A DNA stretch of 64,000 nucleotides from Puccinia triticina (Eukaryota; Basidiomycota; Pucciniomycetes; Pucciniales; Pucciniaceae): the NCBI RefSeq assembly GCF_026914185.1, contig NC_070558.1, forward strand, positions 5,642,001 to 5,706,000. Reading direction: 5' to 3'. Under the pieces are notes generated by a model that ran no database searches, was not told the DNA's origin, and worked only from the letters and a program-made list of their open reading frames with translations. A program made the position numbers and the translations under genes. This document shows, one piece after another, positions 21,996 to 32,320 of the stretch; within the stretch, counting starts at the first letter, position 1; every line of letters starts with the position of its first letter.

Positions 21996-22156
21996 GGCCC
22001 CGTTTGACTGCCGCGTCATACATCATAAATGGTTGAATTTATGACGCCGCAACCCAAAGTTCGCCCCCCGTTGCCACCAAAACGTTGAAACCCCCGGGGG
22101 TCGCGCGTCATAAATTCGACCATTTATGACGTATAACGCGGCAGCCAAACGGGGCC
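21996..22156. mobile_element. 161-bp MITE with GGCCCCGTTTG ends
   Basis: Terminal inverted repeats GGCCCCGTTTGACTGCCGCG / complement, plus a matching inner pair around CATAAATGG. It is flanked by TCA (21993-21995 and 22157-22159), a three-base duplication as in PIF/Harbinger-type MITEs. It lies inside the 21,094-24,909 Helitron. Confidence 0.8.
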
Positions 22157-23884
22157 TCAGCTATACTGATCAGCATGTTCAGCAAAAAAATCACAAAATG
22201 AGCAAAATGGATCTGTATTCAGTCTGGCAATTTTTTGGTTGGTGCTGAGCGTGCTCAGTTAAGGCTTCAATTAATGTTGCACTTGTACAACCTGAGATAA
22301 ACTTATTGAAGGCCCTTATAATATCCTACTAACAAAGACTTATTCATTGACAGTATCATCTTCCACACATGGATCAGGACACACAATCAGTGCCATTTTA
22401 ACATCCAGTTTGTTCACAGAACCAGTGCAGATCATCACAGCTCAAACAGGAGTTGGAGGGATGACCTGAAGTAGTGCGGTATCCTGTCTTTGAAATTCCA
22501 AGGCATGTATTATTCAGTATGATTTTTCTGGTTTGGAGCCGCAAGTCCTGGGCAAATTTTCATCATCAGATTTGTCTATTTTTTGTTTGTATGAGTCAAG
22601 ATTGAGATGGTACCTTGATAAGCAGAACAATGCAGAATTCAATATTTATTTGATGAACTGATCAAACTTTCAGTCCCCTCAACCATTATCCAGGACATTA
22701 CGCAGGGCAAAGTTTGAGCCAAGTGAAGCACACAAAACAAAGTTGGAGGAGATTTAAATAAGCATGATATTGAGGAAAAGCAAAGAAATAAATTAGACAG
22801 TTCAAGGGTTGATTTTTACCAATAGTCATGGCTTAAACTTATGAAACTTGTCATAAGGCAGGAGGTGGCCATATTATTAGATAGTATCTATCTATGGGAC
22901 CATCAAAGTTGAGTCAATTGAATGGGGTCCCTGTACCATAGCATTTGTCCTTGGCATACATCTTTTGAATGTTGTAACAATGACATTGCTATATTAGAAT
23001 CAAGCTTAGAGAGAGACACCCTGAAGCTTTTAAAATTGTGTCTCTGTCTTCAGTGGACAGGGAATACTGTGGAGATAGCACCAGGTAGGCAATTCACTTG
23101 CTCAAAATGCAGGGATAGTTGAGGAATTGAAGAGAAACACAGCAGATTCAATTTAGATGTTCCAAAGGTGATGTTTGATGACTCAGAGGCTGTTTAGTCG
23201 AGGAAATTCATGCAAAAAGCTATTAAATTATAGGAACTACTCACTATTTTGAGCAAACCAATCCTCATTGTTGGTCCTCTACTCATATATGAATTCAACC
23301 AAGCAGTATAAGAATGAAGATAATTGGGATTGAAAAATGCATAGCTCTTCTTCAACATAATTAGGATTGATCTTTCTTATTAATGGTTTGTTTCCAAGAT
23401 TGATGTTGGTCTTGGATTCTTGGGGGAGATTATCACTTTTGTATGCTGCCTTACTCAGTCAAATTCAAGCCAAAAGATGATTGGGGACCCTCCGTTGGGG
23501 CGCAATTTCACTGCTTGTCTTATGACCATTTAAGGTCCATGTGCGTAGGTGGTGAACTGAAGGCTCAGTCAATAAATGTCAACATTGGAGATCAAAGCTG
23601 CACGGCTTTGCAAATTGAAGCACAATTTGATATGGGGCTAGACGCTTCTGGAAATCTGAAAGCTTGGGGGCATGGAGGATCAGTTCATGTGGAAGAAACG
23701 GGCTGCCAAGATGTAAGTCGTAGCAGCTGAAAGGTCTAATGGGAATGGCAGTTATGTAACTAATGAGACCCATACAAATATTTCAATAAAAGAGAGAGTC
23801 CAAAAGGGCAACCGGAATTTTAGAGCAGCAAGCCTGTGGTTGAGGTTCTGCACTTGATTGCTAGCCACCGAGCCTACTATCTGT

Positions 23885-24026
23885 ACCAAGGCCCAATTCT
23901 GAGGCTCGACAGCACTGCAAAAAAAGTCGAGTGCGGCCGTTTCAGGTTTGTACATAGTCCCAATTCTGAGGCTCAAGAGCACTGCAACAAAGGTCGAGTG
24001 CGGCCGGCCGCCGTTTCAGGTTTGTA
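23885..24026. repeat. Tandem duplication of about 70 bp
   Basis: Two copies of a unit running from CCCAATTCTGAGGCTC to CGTTTCAGGTTTGTA follow one another; the second has an extra GGCCGCC. It lies inside the Helitron. Confidence 0.75.
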
Positions 24027-24948
24027 GTGGACGCCTAGCTCTCCGCCCAGTCAATGACTTAATGCTTTGACGCTTTCGTCATACGCCAGCACTAAAGATA
24101 AGCAGAAATAGAATGACGGATCTACAATCTGGCCGCTAGCGGCATACATTGGACGGATATGCAAGAACATCAATAAAAATCTAAGATGCCGAGAGCGGTG
24201 TGTGAGGTGGAGAATAAGGACCGAGAGCGGTCATAAGGGAAAGGGTGGCCAAAATCATTACCTTCCAAGGTTAATTTCCTCAGGTGAAACCGGGGAGCTT
24301 CACATGAGAAACATCTTATCCGGGCTATTGGAAAGAAAAAACACTCGCAAGTGATGGCCGTTAAGCTAAACCGGAGAAAAGAATGTTCCCTGATCTACAG
24401 ACCCGGAATTGGCTAACAAAGAAATTCAATAAGCAATTGTTTTTTGGTACTGAGATGGTCAGACAACAGAGGCTGTGCATGTGCCAAATTGAGTTGTCTA
24501 TTTTTGGTGAAGATTGATTCACCTAATCCAGCAACGGAATTAGGCACGTTAATATCCGCATATAGGGGGGAGGGACCAGGTTTAGGTAAAAATGAAATGG
24601 AAATGTCCAGTGCATCTTTGAGGACCGGGTTGCGATGAAGAATTGACAAAAGCCAGCGACGGAATTGGCATGTTCCCCATTTGGTGCTTTTGAATGGTAG
24701 AGTGGACTCAAAATGGAAGAAAAAGATGTGGTAGCGGATGCGAGAACATATCAGTGCTCAACAAACAGGTATAAATAGCGGGGCTGTTGTCTCATCTTGC
24801 GAACTTGCGCCCCCACCCAGCTCCAGAGCTTCAGGCTCACATTGGTACCTGGGAAGAGGGAAATGCTGCAAAAAAAATGCCAGAAAGTGGCAAATCTCTT
24901 TTGGAGATGTAAACAGTGGCATATGCAATTTTGAATACCATAATTAGG

Positions 24949-25060
24949 GGGGTTCACAATTGAATTTTACAAAACTTTTGAGTTAAATTCAAGGCCCTTA
25001 TGAACAGAGTTATGTTAAAATTTGTCCTAAAGTTTTGTAAATTTCAACCGTGAACCCCCC
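24949..25060. mobile_element. Stowaway-like MITE (112 bp, TA duplication)
   Basis: Inverted ends GGGGGGTTCACA / GTGAACCCCCC flanked by TA (24947-24948 and 25061-25062). The inner arms match imperfectly around TTTTACAAAAC. The TA target suggests Tc1/mariner mobilisation. It sits 5 bp beyond the end of the 159-bp MITE. Confidence 0.8.
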
Positions 25061-25507
25061 TATTGCAATGAGGAGGGGCTGCAATTTTTGGGGGATTAAT
25101 ACACAATTTCCCCCAAAGTCATTAATATTGAGCCCTTCACTGAGTGGAAATAAGTGGTGAAGATGCACTGTTTTGAGGTGTGCCAAAATCCAGAAGTAGC
25201 AGTTGATGTGAAGAATCCAGAAGCAATGGGCATATGAGGTTGATATGTATGTATAAGAATATCTGGACCAATACATAGGAAAGTTTATCCCAACTAGTGG
25301 CACTAGCAAGCTGACAGAACTCTGGCCCATCTTCTCCGCTCACATGCTCTATCTCTTTTCCATCGCCGTAAGTGATGCTCAAAACCCTGTTTTAACTCAT
25401 CATTTTCCATCACATTTGTGTGATTTATCCATCAATAAGTTTTGATGCTTTTCCATTACTAGTTGTAATGTCTTCTCTTTTCCATTGTCAAGTGGCAATG
25501 CCCCTTT

Positions 25508-25975
25508 TCATGTGTTGAGCTTATAGTTAGCATATGTGTATTTTGTTCTTCCATCTCTTGTGAGATGTTTTGTTTGTTTTAATTGTCTCATAAGCTCCCT
25601 TTTGGATATTGCAAGGGGGCTCTCTATTGTAGCTACATGTTCCTGCTTGTCTGATTTGAAATACACCATCAAGTCAGAGCTTTTTATCCCTTGAACCACA
25701 TCTTCTGCTCCTTGGTCCAATCCAAGCCCCTCTGTGATTGCTCGCCCTCTCCGCCGCATCTCTTTCTCCGGGTGAAATCTCAACACAAGCCAGCAATGTT
25801 TTCCTGAGACTTGCCCATCAATCACCAGAATTTTTCCAATGCACATTTTCTGAAACAAAAAATAAACCCCCAGACCCCTGGTGAGTTCTTGCAAGATGAA
25901 CAGGGGCCAAGTGTTGAGGAGTGGGGGGGGGGGTACAAAAATATCTGTGTTGGTATCCTCAAGACTTTCAGACAT
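25508..25975 (-). CDS. Hypothetical protein, 155 aa
   Basis: An intact frame with a true ATG at 25975, reading MSESLEDTNTDIFVPPPPLL and ending RTKYTYANYKLNT. The middle is charged and reads like a folded protein (RFHPEKEMRRRGRAITEGLG, then SPLAISKRELMRQL). The proline run comes from a G tract and may be unreliable. I do not recognise a family. It lies between a MITE and a repeat zone, so it may be a remnant of a transposon-carried gene and not a host gene. Confidence 0.3.
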   Translation of the reverse strand: MSESLEDTNTDIFVPPPPLLNTWPLFILQELTRGLGVYFLFQKMCIGKILVIDGQVSGKHCWLVLRFHPEKEMRRRGRAITEGLGLDQGAEDVVQGIKSSDLMVYFKSDKQEHVATIESPLAISKRELMRQLKQTKHLTRDGRTKYTYANYKLNT

Positions 25976-26129
25976 ATCTAGTCACTAACCCCCGTTCCAC
26001 AGTAAAATTTCCATACATCTGAGATTAGTATGCTTGCAGCCAAAAAGGCCATTCATACCACTTTTGATGCCTACCATTTTGGGTTTTTGGCCAAGAATTC
26101 ACAACCCTCATCTAAAGGGGGTTTCCAGG

Positions 26130-26405
26130 GTCCTGAAGCGACCGCCTCCTCCTTCGGAGGCGGGCGCTTTGCGCCCAGGAGGGACTTAGTTAAGTTCGCT
26201 AAAAGTCTCTCCCACCTGAGGCCGAATGCCTCTCCTGGGGGGAATTATGGTTGAGGCGCCTCCGGTACTTAGATAAGTTAGCGCCGGAGGGAGCCTTGAA
26301 GGGTATAAAGGTCTTTATCCCTGACTTACACAAGTCCCTCGCTTCGGAGGGCCCTTCGGCGCGCCGGGTCACCCGGCCTCTGAAACGAGAGGATTGTGAT
26401 AAGCC
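26130..26405. repeat. Cluster of dispersed GTCCCTC repeat fragments
   Basis: Blocks CTCCTTCGGAGGCGGGCG, GAGGGACTTAGTTAAGTT and CAAGTCCCTCGCTTCGGAGG appear in both directions. They are related to the element at 54,270-54,848 and to fragments at 13.5, 14.1, 19.2 and 53.9 kb. Confidence 0.55.
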
Positions 26406-26592
26406 ATGTTTATCCGCACCCATTCCAACCCGTCCTCGCTGTGTGAGGTGGGCGACGAGGACAAGTCGACTGGGTCTCCTGAAATAGGACAACCGTTAAG
26501 AACAACGCTCTGCTGTGCGACTGCTCTGCTCGAGTCTCATCAGTTCAAATCCTTGGCCCGGCGATTCGTCGGCTGAAACAGCCCACCGGAGG

Positions 26593-26949
26593 ATGAAACT
26601 CTGCACCTTCGCATACATGCTCGTGCTGACACTGGTCCTTTCGGCCTCGTTCGCCACCCAATCACCCGTGCCGTGCGCCGCCTGCAAGCACGAGACCGCC
26701 ATGCTAATCCCGAACTTACCATCGACAATCCGGGACGCGTGTGGGAAGCCTTTGCCCGGGGGCGGGACGTGTCAAGTGGAGCGACGCAAGAACTTCTACA
26801 AGTGCAAAAGGCCCGAGTGCGGGCAATACTCGCGCGGCAACGCCACAAGCAAGGTCGAAGACTGCATCCACCGCCACAAGGAGCACATCCAAGGGCCATT
26901 CGAGAACCCCACCGTCCTGTCCAGTCTCCATCGCAAGACCCGCCCTTGA
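26593..26949 (+). CDS. Small secreted cysteine-rich protein (candidate effector)
   Basis: 118 aa from a single exon. Residues 1-22 (MKLCTFAYMLVLTLVLSASF) form a clear signal peptide with a basic start and leucine-rich core; cleavage near ATQS is likely. The mature part is small, basic and has seven cysteines in the order PCAAC, DACG, GTCQ, YKCKRPEC and DCIH. The frame is open upstream to 26515, but the ATG at 26593 gives the signal peptide and is the better start. Rust fungi secrete many such lineage-specific proteins into plant tissue; whether this one is an effector is inference from architecture. No homologue is recognised. The gene stands alone in repeat-rich sequence, a typical setting for such genes. 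Confidence 0.6.
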   Translation: MKLCTFAYMLVLTLVLSASFATQSPVPCAACKHETAMLIPNLPSTIRDACGKPLPGGGTCQVERRKNFYKCKRPECGQYSRGNATSKVEDCIHRHKEHIQGPFENPTVLSSLHRKTRP

Positions 26950-27694
26950 AGCCAGAAGGCTACAGGACTCGGGGATAAGACTAAGGGCTACGGCTGCGGA
27001 GCGCTTGAGAACGGAGAATGCAATGCAAATGAAAAGCTAAAACGCTGCTAGAAGCAAAACAATGGAAGGAAACTGGATGACTGAGGAAAAGAGACAAAGA
27101 GTGAAAAGATGAGGGTTTATATACCCGAGTCTTTGACTACAAAAACCAAGAACAACATCAGCGCATGAGGCGCGTACAACTAGACCAACTGGTCTGGGCA
27201 GAAACTACGGGTGGCTGAAACCAGGGCTATGAGACCTGGCGCACCCTGGCGCCGCAGCCTGGGCCAACTGGTTCAGGAGGTGGCGTCAGGGCTCATGTAG
27301 CCTAGGTACGAGTGGCGTCGGCTACACCCTGCGATCATCCGCACTGCAGCCGGGTCCACGGGCCTGAGTGCGCCCACCACAGGCCAGACTGTACCCGCAA
27401 GCAACACGGCATCCAAGCGCCCCCGCGAGAGCGGCTCCTCGGCCAAATGCAGCCGGCCCAAGGGTGCCCACACTTCGGCCCACCAAAGCACCCAAGGCGT
27501 CCCCAAGGGGGCCCGGACTTCATCTGAACTGGACACCATGCAACACTCATGATATCATTGCAAAACCATCATACCCTTGTATGAGCACAATATGTCTAAC
27601 AGTATATATGTAGCTCGCCCCCAGGTTGTACATACCCCACAACTGTAATGCTGCATATCAAGATTTGGGGTCCTGCCTTGGGAACCTCATAAGC
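26950..27694. other. Flank of the secreted-protein gene
   Basis: No gene recognised. 27,290-27,540 is GC-rich with frames on both strands (PCDHPHCSRVHGPECAHHRP on plus) that show no family signature and are probably non-coding or part of an old repeat. A TATA-like TATATATGTAG lies near 27,602. Ends with the TAAGC target duplication (27690-27694) of the copia element. Confidence 0.4.
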
Positions 27695-28451
27695 TGTAAG
27701 AATTGAACAACTGAGAGTTTGATTTCTTAACTCGAACAATGTTTATACAAATTGATTAAATCAGGAACAGATGTTGCTTGGCTCTTACCTGAGAGCAGGA
27801 GTGATGGCGCTATGGGGAGCAGGAACTCTCTGCAAGAAATGAAACAAGAATACACGAGATGTTTGATGGTAAAGAAAAAGAAAATGGAGAGTATCCAAGA
27901 ATGGCAGGGCACGGTACGCGGTCGCCATGCTTATATTGCTGATGAGAAAAGATGAAACAATTTGATGATAACAAAGAAAATGTGAGGGAAGCGTTTGCCC
28001 AAGTGGGAGCAAGGAAACCGCAGGAGCTATTGGCTTGTCAGTACTGGGCAAGGCTAAGGTGAATGAGTCAAGAGTGCAATGATCTGAAGACAAGAAATTA
28101 TATGAGAAGAGGCGCAACTATCTTTTCACTGGAGCGGAACGCAGAGCTGCTTTTATACTCTTTGATGAGTGTCTTGTAGAGGAAAATCATATGGTAAGAA
28201 TTTGACTGGTCTGGTCAAAGCTTCCTACGCCACAAATGGGTCCACGGAATCCATGTCAACATCCTGGTCCTGCCTAGGATGGTTACAATCACCTGTTCAA
28301 GCATTGTTGTCTAGAGGACACGGTAACGAGCTGGGTTAGTTTTGATTCCTTGCCATCTTCTGTCAACCAGAAGGATGATTCAGGTATAGCAAGGGTTCAG
28401 TTACTCACAAGTGGTTACCAGGGTCTCACCGCAATGAGGCGAACTCTGACA
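27695..28451 (-). repeat. 3' LTR of the copia element
   Basis: 757 bp; TG...CA ends. Differs from the other LTR by an extra 3 bp near 27,935 and scattered substitutions. Confidence 0.94.
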
Positions 28452-28966
28452 GGCTGCCTTGCTTTCAGCAGCGATGCTGGAAGCAGGAGAGAGTGAGACG
28501 TTTCTGGTGAAGTTTGAGAGGGCGCGAAGGATCTTGCTGCAATCGACCGGCTTTGTAAGGAAGTCTGCAATGTTTTCTTGTGAAGCAACTTACTTGAGGC
28601 GAATGACGTTTGTCATGATCATTTCTCGGACAAAATGAAGACAAAGATCCATATGCTTCGTGCAGAAACCATTCTGACTGGTTTGACTGAGAGCAAGATC
28701 AATTGCTCCTCTTTTGTTGACCAGGATAGGGTTGCTTCTTTGGCTTGAGAGGGAAGAACCTCATTGACAAGGTTTCTGAACCAGGTGATTTCCTTGCACG
28801 CGTCAGACAGAGATTTATACTTGGCTTCAGTTGATGAGAGGGAGACTGTGGGTTGTTTGCACAACTTTCATGAGATCAAGTGTTGATTTCAAGTGACCAT
28901 GTAGCCAGTGTGCAACCGTCGAGTGTCTGGAAAATTGGCCCAGTCTGCATCAATGGATACGAGTAA

Positions 28967-29078
28967 CACCAGGAAAAAACAATGATCAATTGCCTACAAG
29001 TGACATGAAATATTAAAAAGGCCCCTTTGTACTTTGCTGTGTCACCTGCAGACAAGTGATCATTGTTTTTTCCTGGTG
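28967..29078. mobile_element. 112-bp hairpin MITE inside copia RT (TAA duplication)
   Basis: Inverted ends CACCAGGAAAAAACAATGAT / complement, flanked by TAA (28964-28966 and 29079-29081). The centre is AATATT-containing with AAGGCCCCTTT. It interrupts the RT C-terminal coding region, so it is younger than the copia insertion or came in with it. Confidence 0.8.
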
Positions 29079-29409
29079 TAAAGCTGAAGGTTGATTCTTG
29101 AGGAATGAGAGTCCAATGTGCCGGGTGCCTGAAAGATAACGAAAGACCTGCATGGCGGATTTGTAATGGGACAAGCCGGGTGACTCAAGGTACTGGGAAA
29201 GTTTGCTGACAGCGTAGGAAATGTCAGGTCGCATTAGAATGCTGAGGTAGTTGAGTGATCCTATGATTGCTCTGTAGTTGACACCAAGTGTTTTGAGTTT
29301 TTCAATGTCAGTTTGACTGGCCTTTCCAAGATGAGTTTTTGTATCAAGGGGGCACAAAGATGGAGGCAATGCGGATGCGTCAAACTCAATTAGTTTCCAT
29401 TCTGAGAGA

Positions 29410-30180
29410 ATTATGAAAACTGAAGTATTTATTTTCATAAGTAAATTGTAACAATAATAAAAAATACAATGTATAAATTATGATGAAAATAATTTATACC
29501 TGAAGGCAGACAAAATCTGCTTGTCGATAATCTTGCTAAGACCGGAATGAGTAGTGACTAAGACAATAATATCTAGTATGAGAACTAGATTAATAATCTG
29601 TAGTAAAAACAGTTAAGAGTATCAGCATTGATAGTCAACGGTCTTTTTCTTTTTTTTTTAGATCGATCTTGTATATAAAGAAAGAACTTTACTTTACAAT
29701 AGATAGCTTAACGTGCTATAATCAGAAAAGGTTTTTTATCTTTTGTTCGATGGAACAATACCGGAACTTGGTAGGCTTATTTGATTGATAAGAGTTGAAC
29801 TGCTAAGTCAAGAAATGATTTAGTTTCTTGCTTATCTTAAGAACAATCGAATAAAAAGTACTTACGATGAGATCAATAAGTCTTTGTTTTCTTTTTGATT
29901 GCTCGGTTCTTGATTGAAGTCGTAAGATCCGTTTTTTAAGAAAGATGAAAAAAGCGTTAGCCTTTTTCAATCAGTCTGAAGTGTTTGATCTGAGTTTGCA
30001 ACTGACTTTGAGCTTAGTGATCGCGAATCACTATGGTTTGAGTTGATGACGTGTTCTACGTCATTGCGTTGCACAACAGCGCAAGGCTTCTTGTGATCTG
30101 GTTTGTGCAGTTTACCTGTCACAGTTTCAACACAATGAATATGAATATTCAATGTGCGCTTTCTAGTGAGTGTACTCAAG
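29410..30180. mobile_element. AT-rich insert in copia RT (possible solo LTR)
   Basis: The RT frame breaks off after LLGMKLDRVPNGIVLNQSQY (near 30.25 kb) and resumes with DASALPPSLCPLDTKT near 29.36 kb. The intervening ~0.77 kb is AT-rich, contains TATATAAAG near 29,672 and no coding sequence, which suggests a solo LTR. I could not fix the ends or a target duplication. Confidence 0.4.
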
Positions 30181-31109
30181 TACTACTCACCAATGGTACT
30201 CCTCTTAAGAGAGGGACTAGGATTCCAACACATTCAACATATTGAGATTGATTGAGGACGATGCCGTTGGGAACTCGGTCAAGCTTCATACCAAGGAGAA
30301 AGGTGGCGTCTCCTAGATACTTGATTTGGAACTTGTTGGCCATCTGCTTTCAGAAGACTTCTGGGTTTTTGCTGACGATGACGAGATTTTCAACATGCGC
30401 AAAAATCCATGTTGGAGGTTCAGTCAATTTCCAGAAGACACAGGGGTCGGCGACGGAGATCAAAAAGCCGATGCAAACGAGGAAAGCGCTGAGTCTGTTG
30501 TACCAGGAAAGGGAGGCCTGTTTGAGGCCGTAAATGGCTTTCCGTAGTTCGAGTATGATGTTTTGATTGGGTTTGTATGCAGGAGGTGGTAACATGGAGA
30601 CTTGTTCTTTGAGATCACACGTTAAAAAGACGAATTTAACGTCTAACTGATGAATAAGGAGATTGTTGACTACTGCAAAGGAGAGGAGCATTTGAAGGGA
30701 CAAGGGCTTGCCGGTTGGCGCATATTTGAGATCAAAGTTGAGTCCGTATGTCTGCCAAAAACTCTGAGCGCAGATTCAAGCCTTGTACTCGATGACTTGA
30801 TTGTCTGCTCCAAGCTTCTTTTGGTAAGCCCATGTCGATGGAATTGCATGCATAGCAGGCTGCCTTGCCCTCTCAATCAAGACATTATGAGATTTCATGT
30901 TCTCAACCTCTTTTGCTTCCGCGGCTCTCCAAGAAGCACTATCAGTGCTGTTGATGGCTTGATGGTGATTTAAAGGTTCAACTTCTTCCGTGTTAAAGGC
31001 AGACAGGATTTGTTGAGGGAAGTTTCAAATGTTGGCTGCATTGATGTCGCTGTCAATTAGGGTTGGATGTCTGGGTCCTATGACTTTGTAAAGAACCCTA
31101 ATATTTTTA

Positions 31110-32320
31110 TTGATAAGAAACAAAAGCCAGATCTAATGACAACAAGAGTTTAGAATAGATGAAGAGAAGAGTGACAACAAGTAGGATGTAGAAGAGAGAT
31201 TGTACCCAATGATGAGGATTAAGATGCAGCAGACAGCTAGACAATAGAGACAAAGGACAGGACACGGAAGTAGGAGTGGACTGATAATAAACAGGAACAC
31301 GGGTTAGCAAGTGATTGATATGAAAAGGAAGGAAAAGGAGATCACCAAAATTGTCAGCCTTAGAGCCAGCGCAGCTGGCCTAAAGTCTGCCTTTTATCTC
31401 CATTTTATACCTAAATGTGTTTATATCTTTTTATCCTTAAGACATAAGGTTGTTTTGACTTCAGATTCTGATTTCTCATGCAATTTTGACCCTAGTGTTC
31501 ACTGATCACTTTCCAATATCTCTACTCCTTCATAGAGTTTGTGGTTTGTGACATGCATGCGCAGCAGCGCCTTGTAGTCGTGCCTGAGCGCTCCAAACCA
31601 CATGTACATGTGTGATTATGTCATCGAACTTTGAAAATTTTCGAAGTCAGGATCCCCCATGCAGCTGGAGGATCCACAGACTTCAGCACACCAGAACCAC
31701 ACCCCAGATAACCCAGGATCACCACCAAAGAGAACACCACGCTCCCAGTATACCTACCGTCACAGGCGCCCAGGATATTGACAGTAAGTAAACTCTTCCA
31801 CTGAACCTTGCTTATCCAGAGTGAAACTCTGTTGCTCTTGACTTTTTCTTCTTTTCTCCAACTCTTTCAATCTTAAAAGATCAAAAGGTTATCTCTGGTT
31901 AAGACCTATAAAACCAGAGCAGAGTAGTAACCCTACTTCTGAATCCCACCAACGTTTCCTTGTTGTGAGTGGAGGCTGTTGCACTCTTTTTGGCCTGGCA
32001 CAGCTGGCATCCAACTTTTCCAGGTTGAGAATAGCCCAGATCAAATTATAAAGACTTAAAGTCTAGGCCTGATTTTCTCTTTTCTCTCTCTTTCTCTTCC
32101 TCTCTCTCAGTTTGTATTTCTTTATCCCAAGAAATCCAAACTATTTCCCCCCTCTTTTCTTGTGTCCTGCTGTCACATAAGAGGCACAGGCTCACAAAAA
32201 TCCAGTCAATGTTTTCTTCTCACCAAGTTGGAGCTAGGACAAGACGTCCAAGAGAAGAAAGATTGGTTTTGAGTTACCAATGAGAGAGTCGACAATGTCA
32301 AAGAAGACAGGAGTCTTAAG
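31110..32320 (-). mobile_element. Fragment of another LTR retrotransposon inside copia pol
   Basis: Separates the integrase/RT linker from RT (IGPRHPTLIDSDI at about 31.06 kb). It shares long blocks, in opposite orientation, with 61.9-62.95 kb, including GTGACAGCAGGACAC, a polypurine-like tract and the CAGGCGCC...GATATTGACAGTAAGTA region. Read on the minus strand it has the 3' end of an element followed by LTR sequence. The ends are approximate. Confidence 0.5.

Larger units (their letters stand above)
21094..24909 (-). mobile_element. Non-autonomous Helitron (3,816 bp)
   Basis: Oriented on the minus strand. The 3' end is CTAG at 21097-21094, preceded by the hairpin GCGGCGCAGCCGC; the 5' end begins TCTCCAAAAGAG at 24909. 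It sits between A (21093) and T (24910) of the interrupted 159-bp MITE. TC...CTAG ends, a 3' subterminal hairpin and insertion into AT are the defining Helitron features. I see no Rep or helicase frame, so it needs a helper. Its interior is AT-rich and includes one nested MITE and a short tandem duplication. Confidence 0.92.
20969..24943. mobile_element. 159-bp hairpin MITE, copy 2, interrupted by a Helitron
   Basis: The left part is 20969-21093 and the right part 24910-24943. The two parts add up to 159 bp, the same length as copy 1, and the sequence continues exactly where copy 1 does. The intervening 3,816 bp is the Helitron, which added no target duplication. Confidence 0.9.

Noticed and set aside
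24949..25060. Attachment site or terminator-like hairpin
   Set aside because: TA duplication and TIRs make it a MITE.
26540..26899. Minus-strand frame opposite the secreted protein
   Set aside because: Plus strand has a textbook signal peptide and ordered cysteines; the minus frame is arginine-rich shadow.
31110..32320. Reading this block as part of copia pol
   Set aside because: It shares long blocks with 61.9-62.95 kb in opposite orientation, including retrotransposon 3'-end features, and it breaks the linker-to-RT order.
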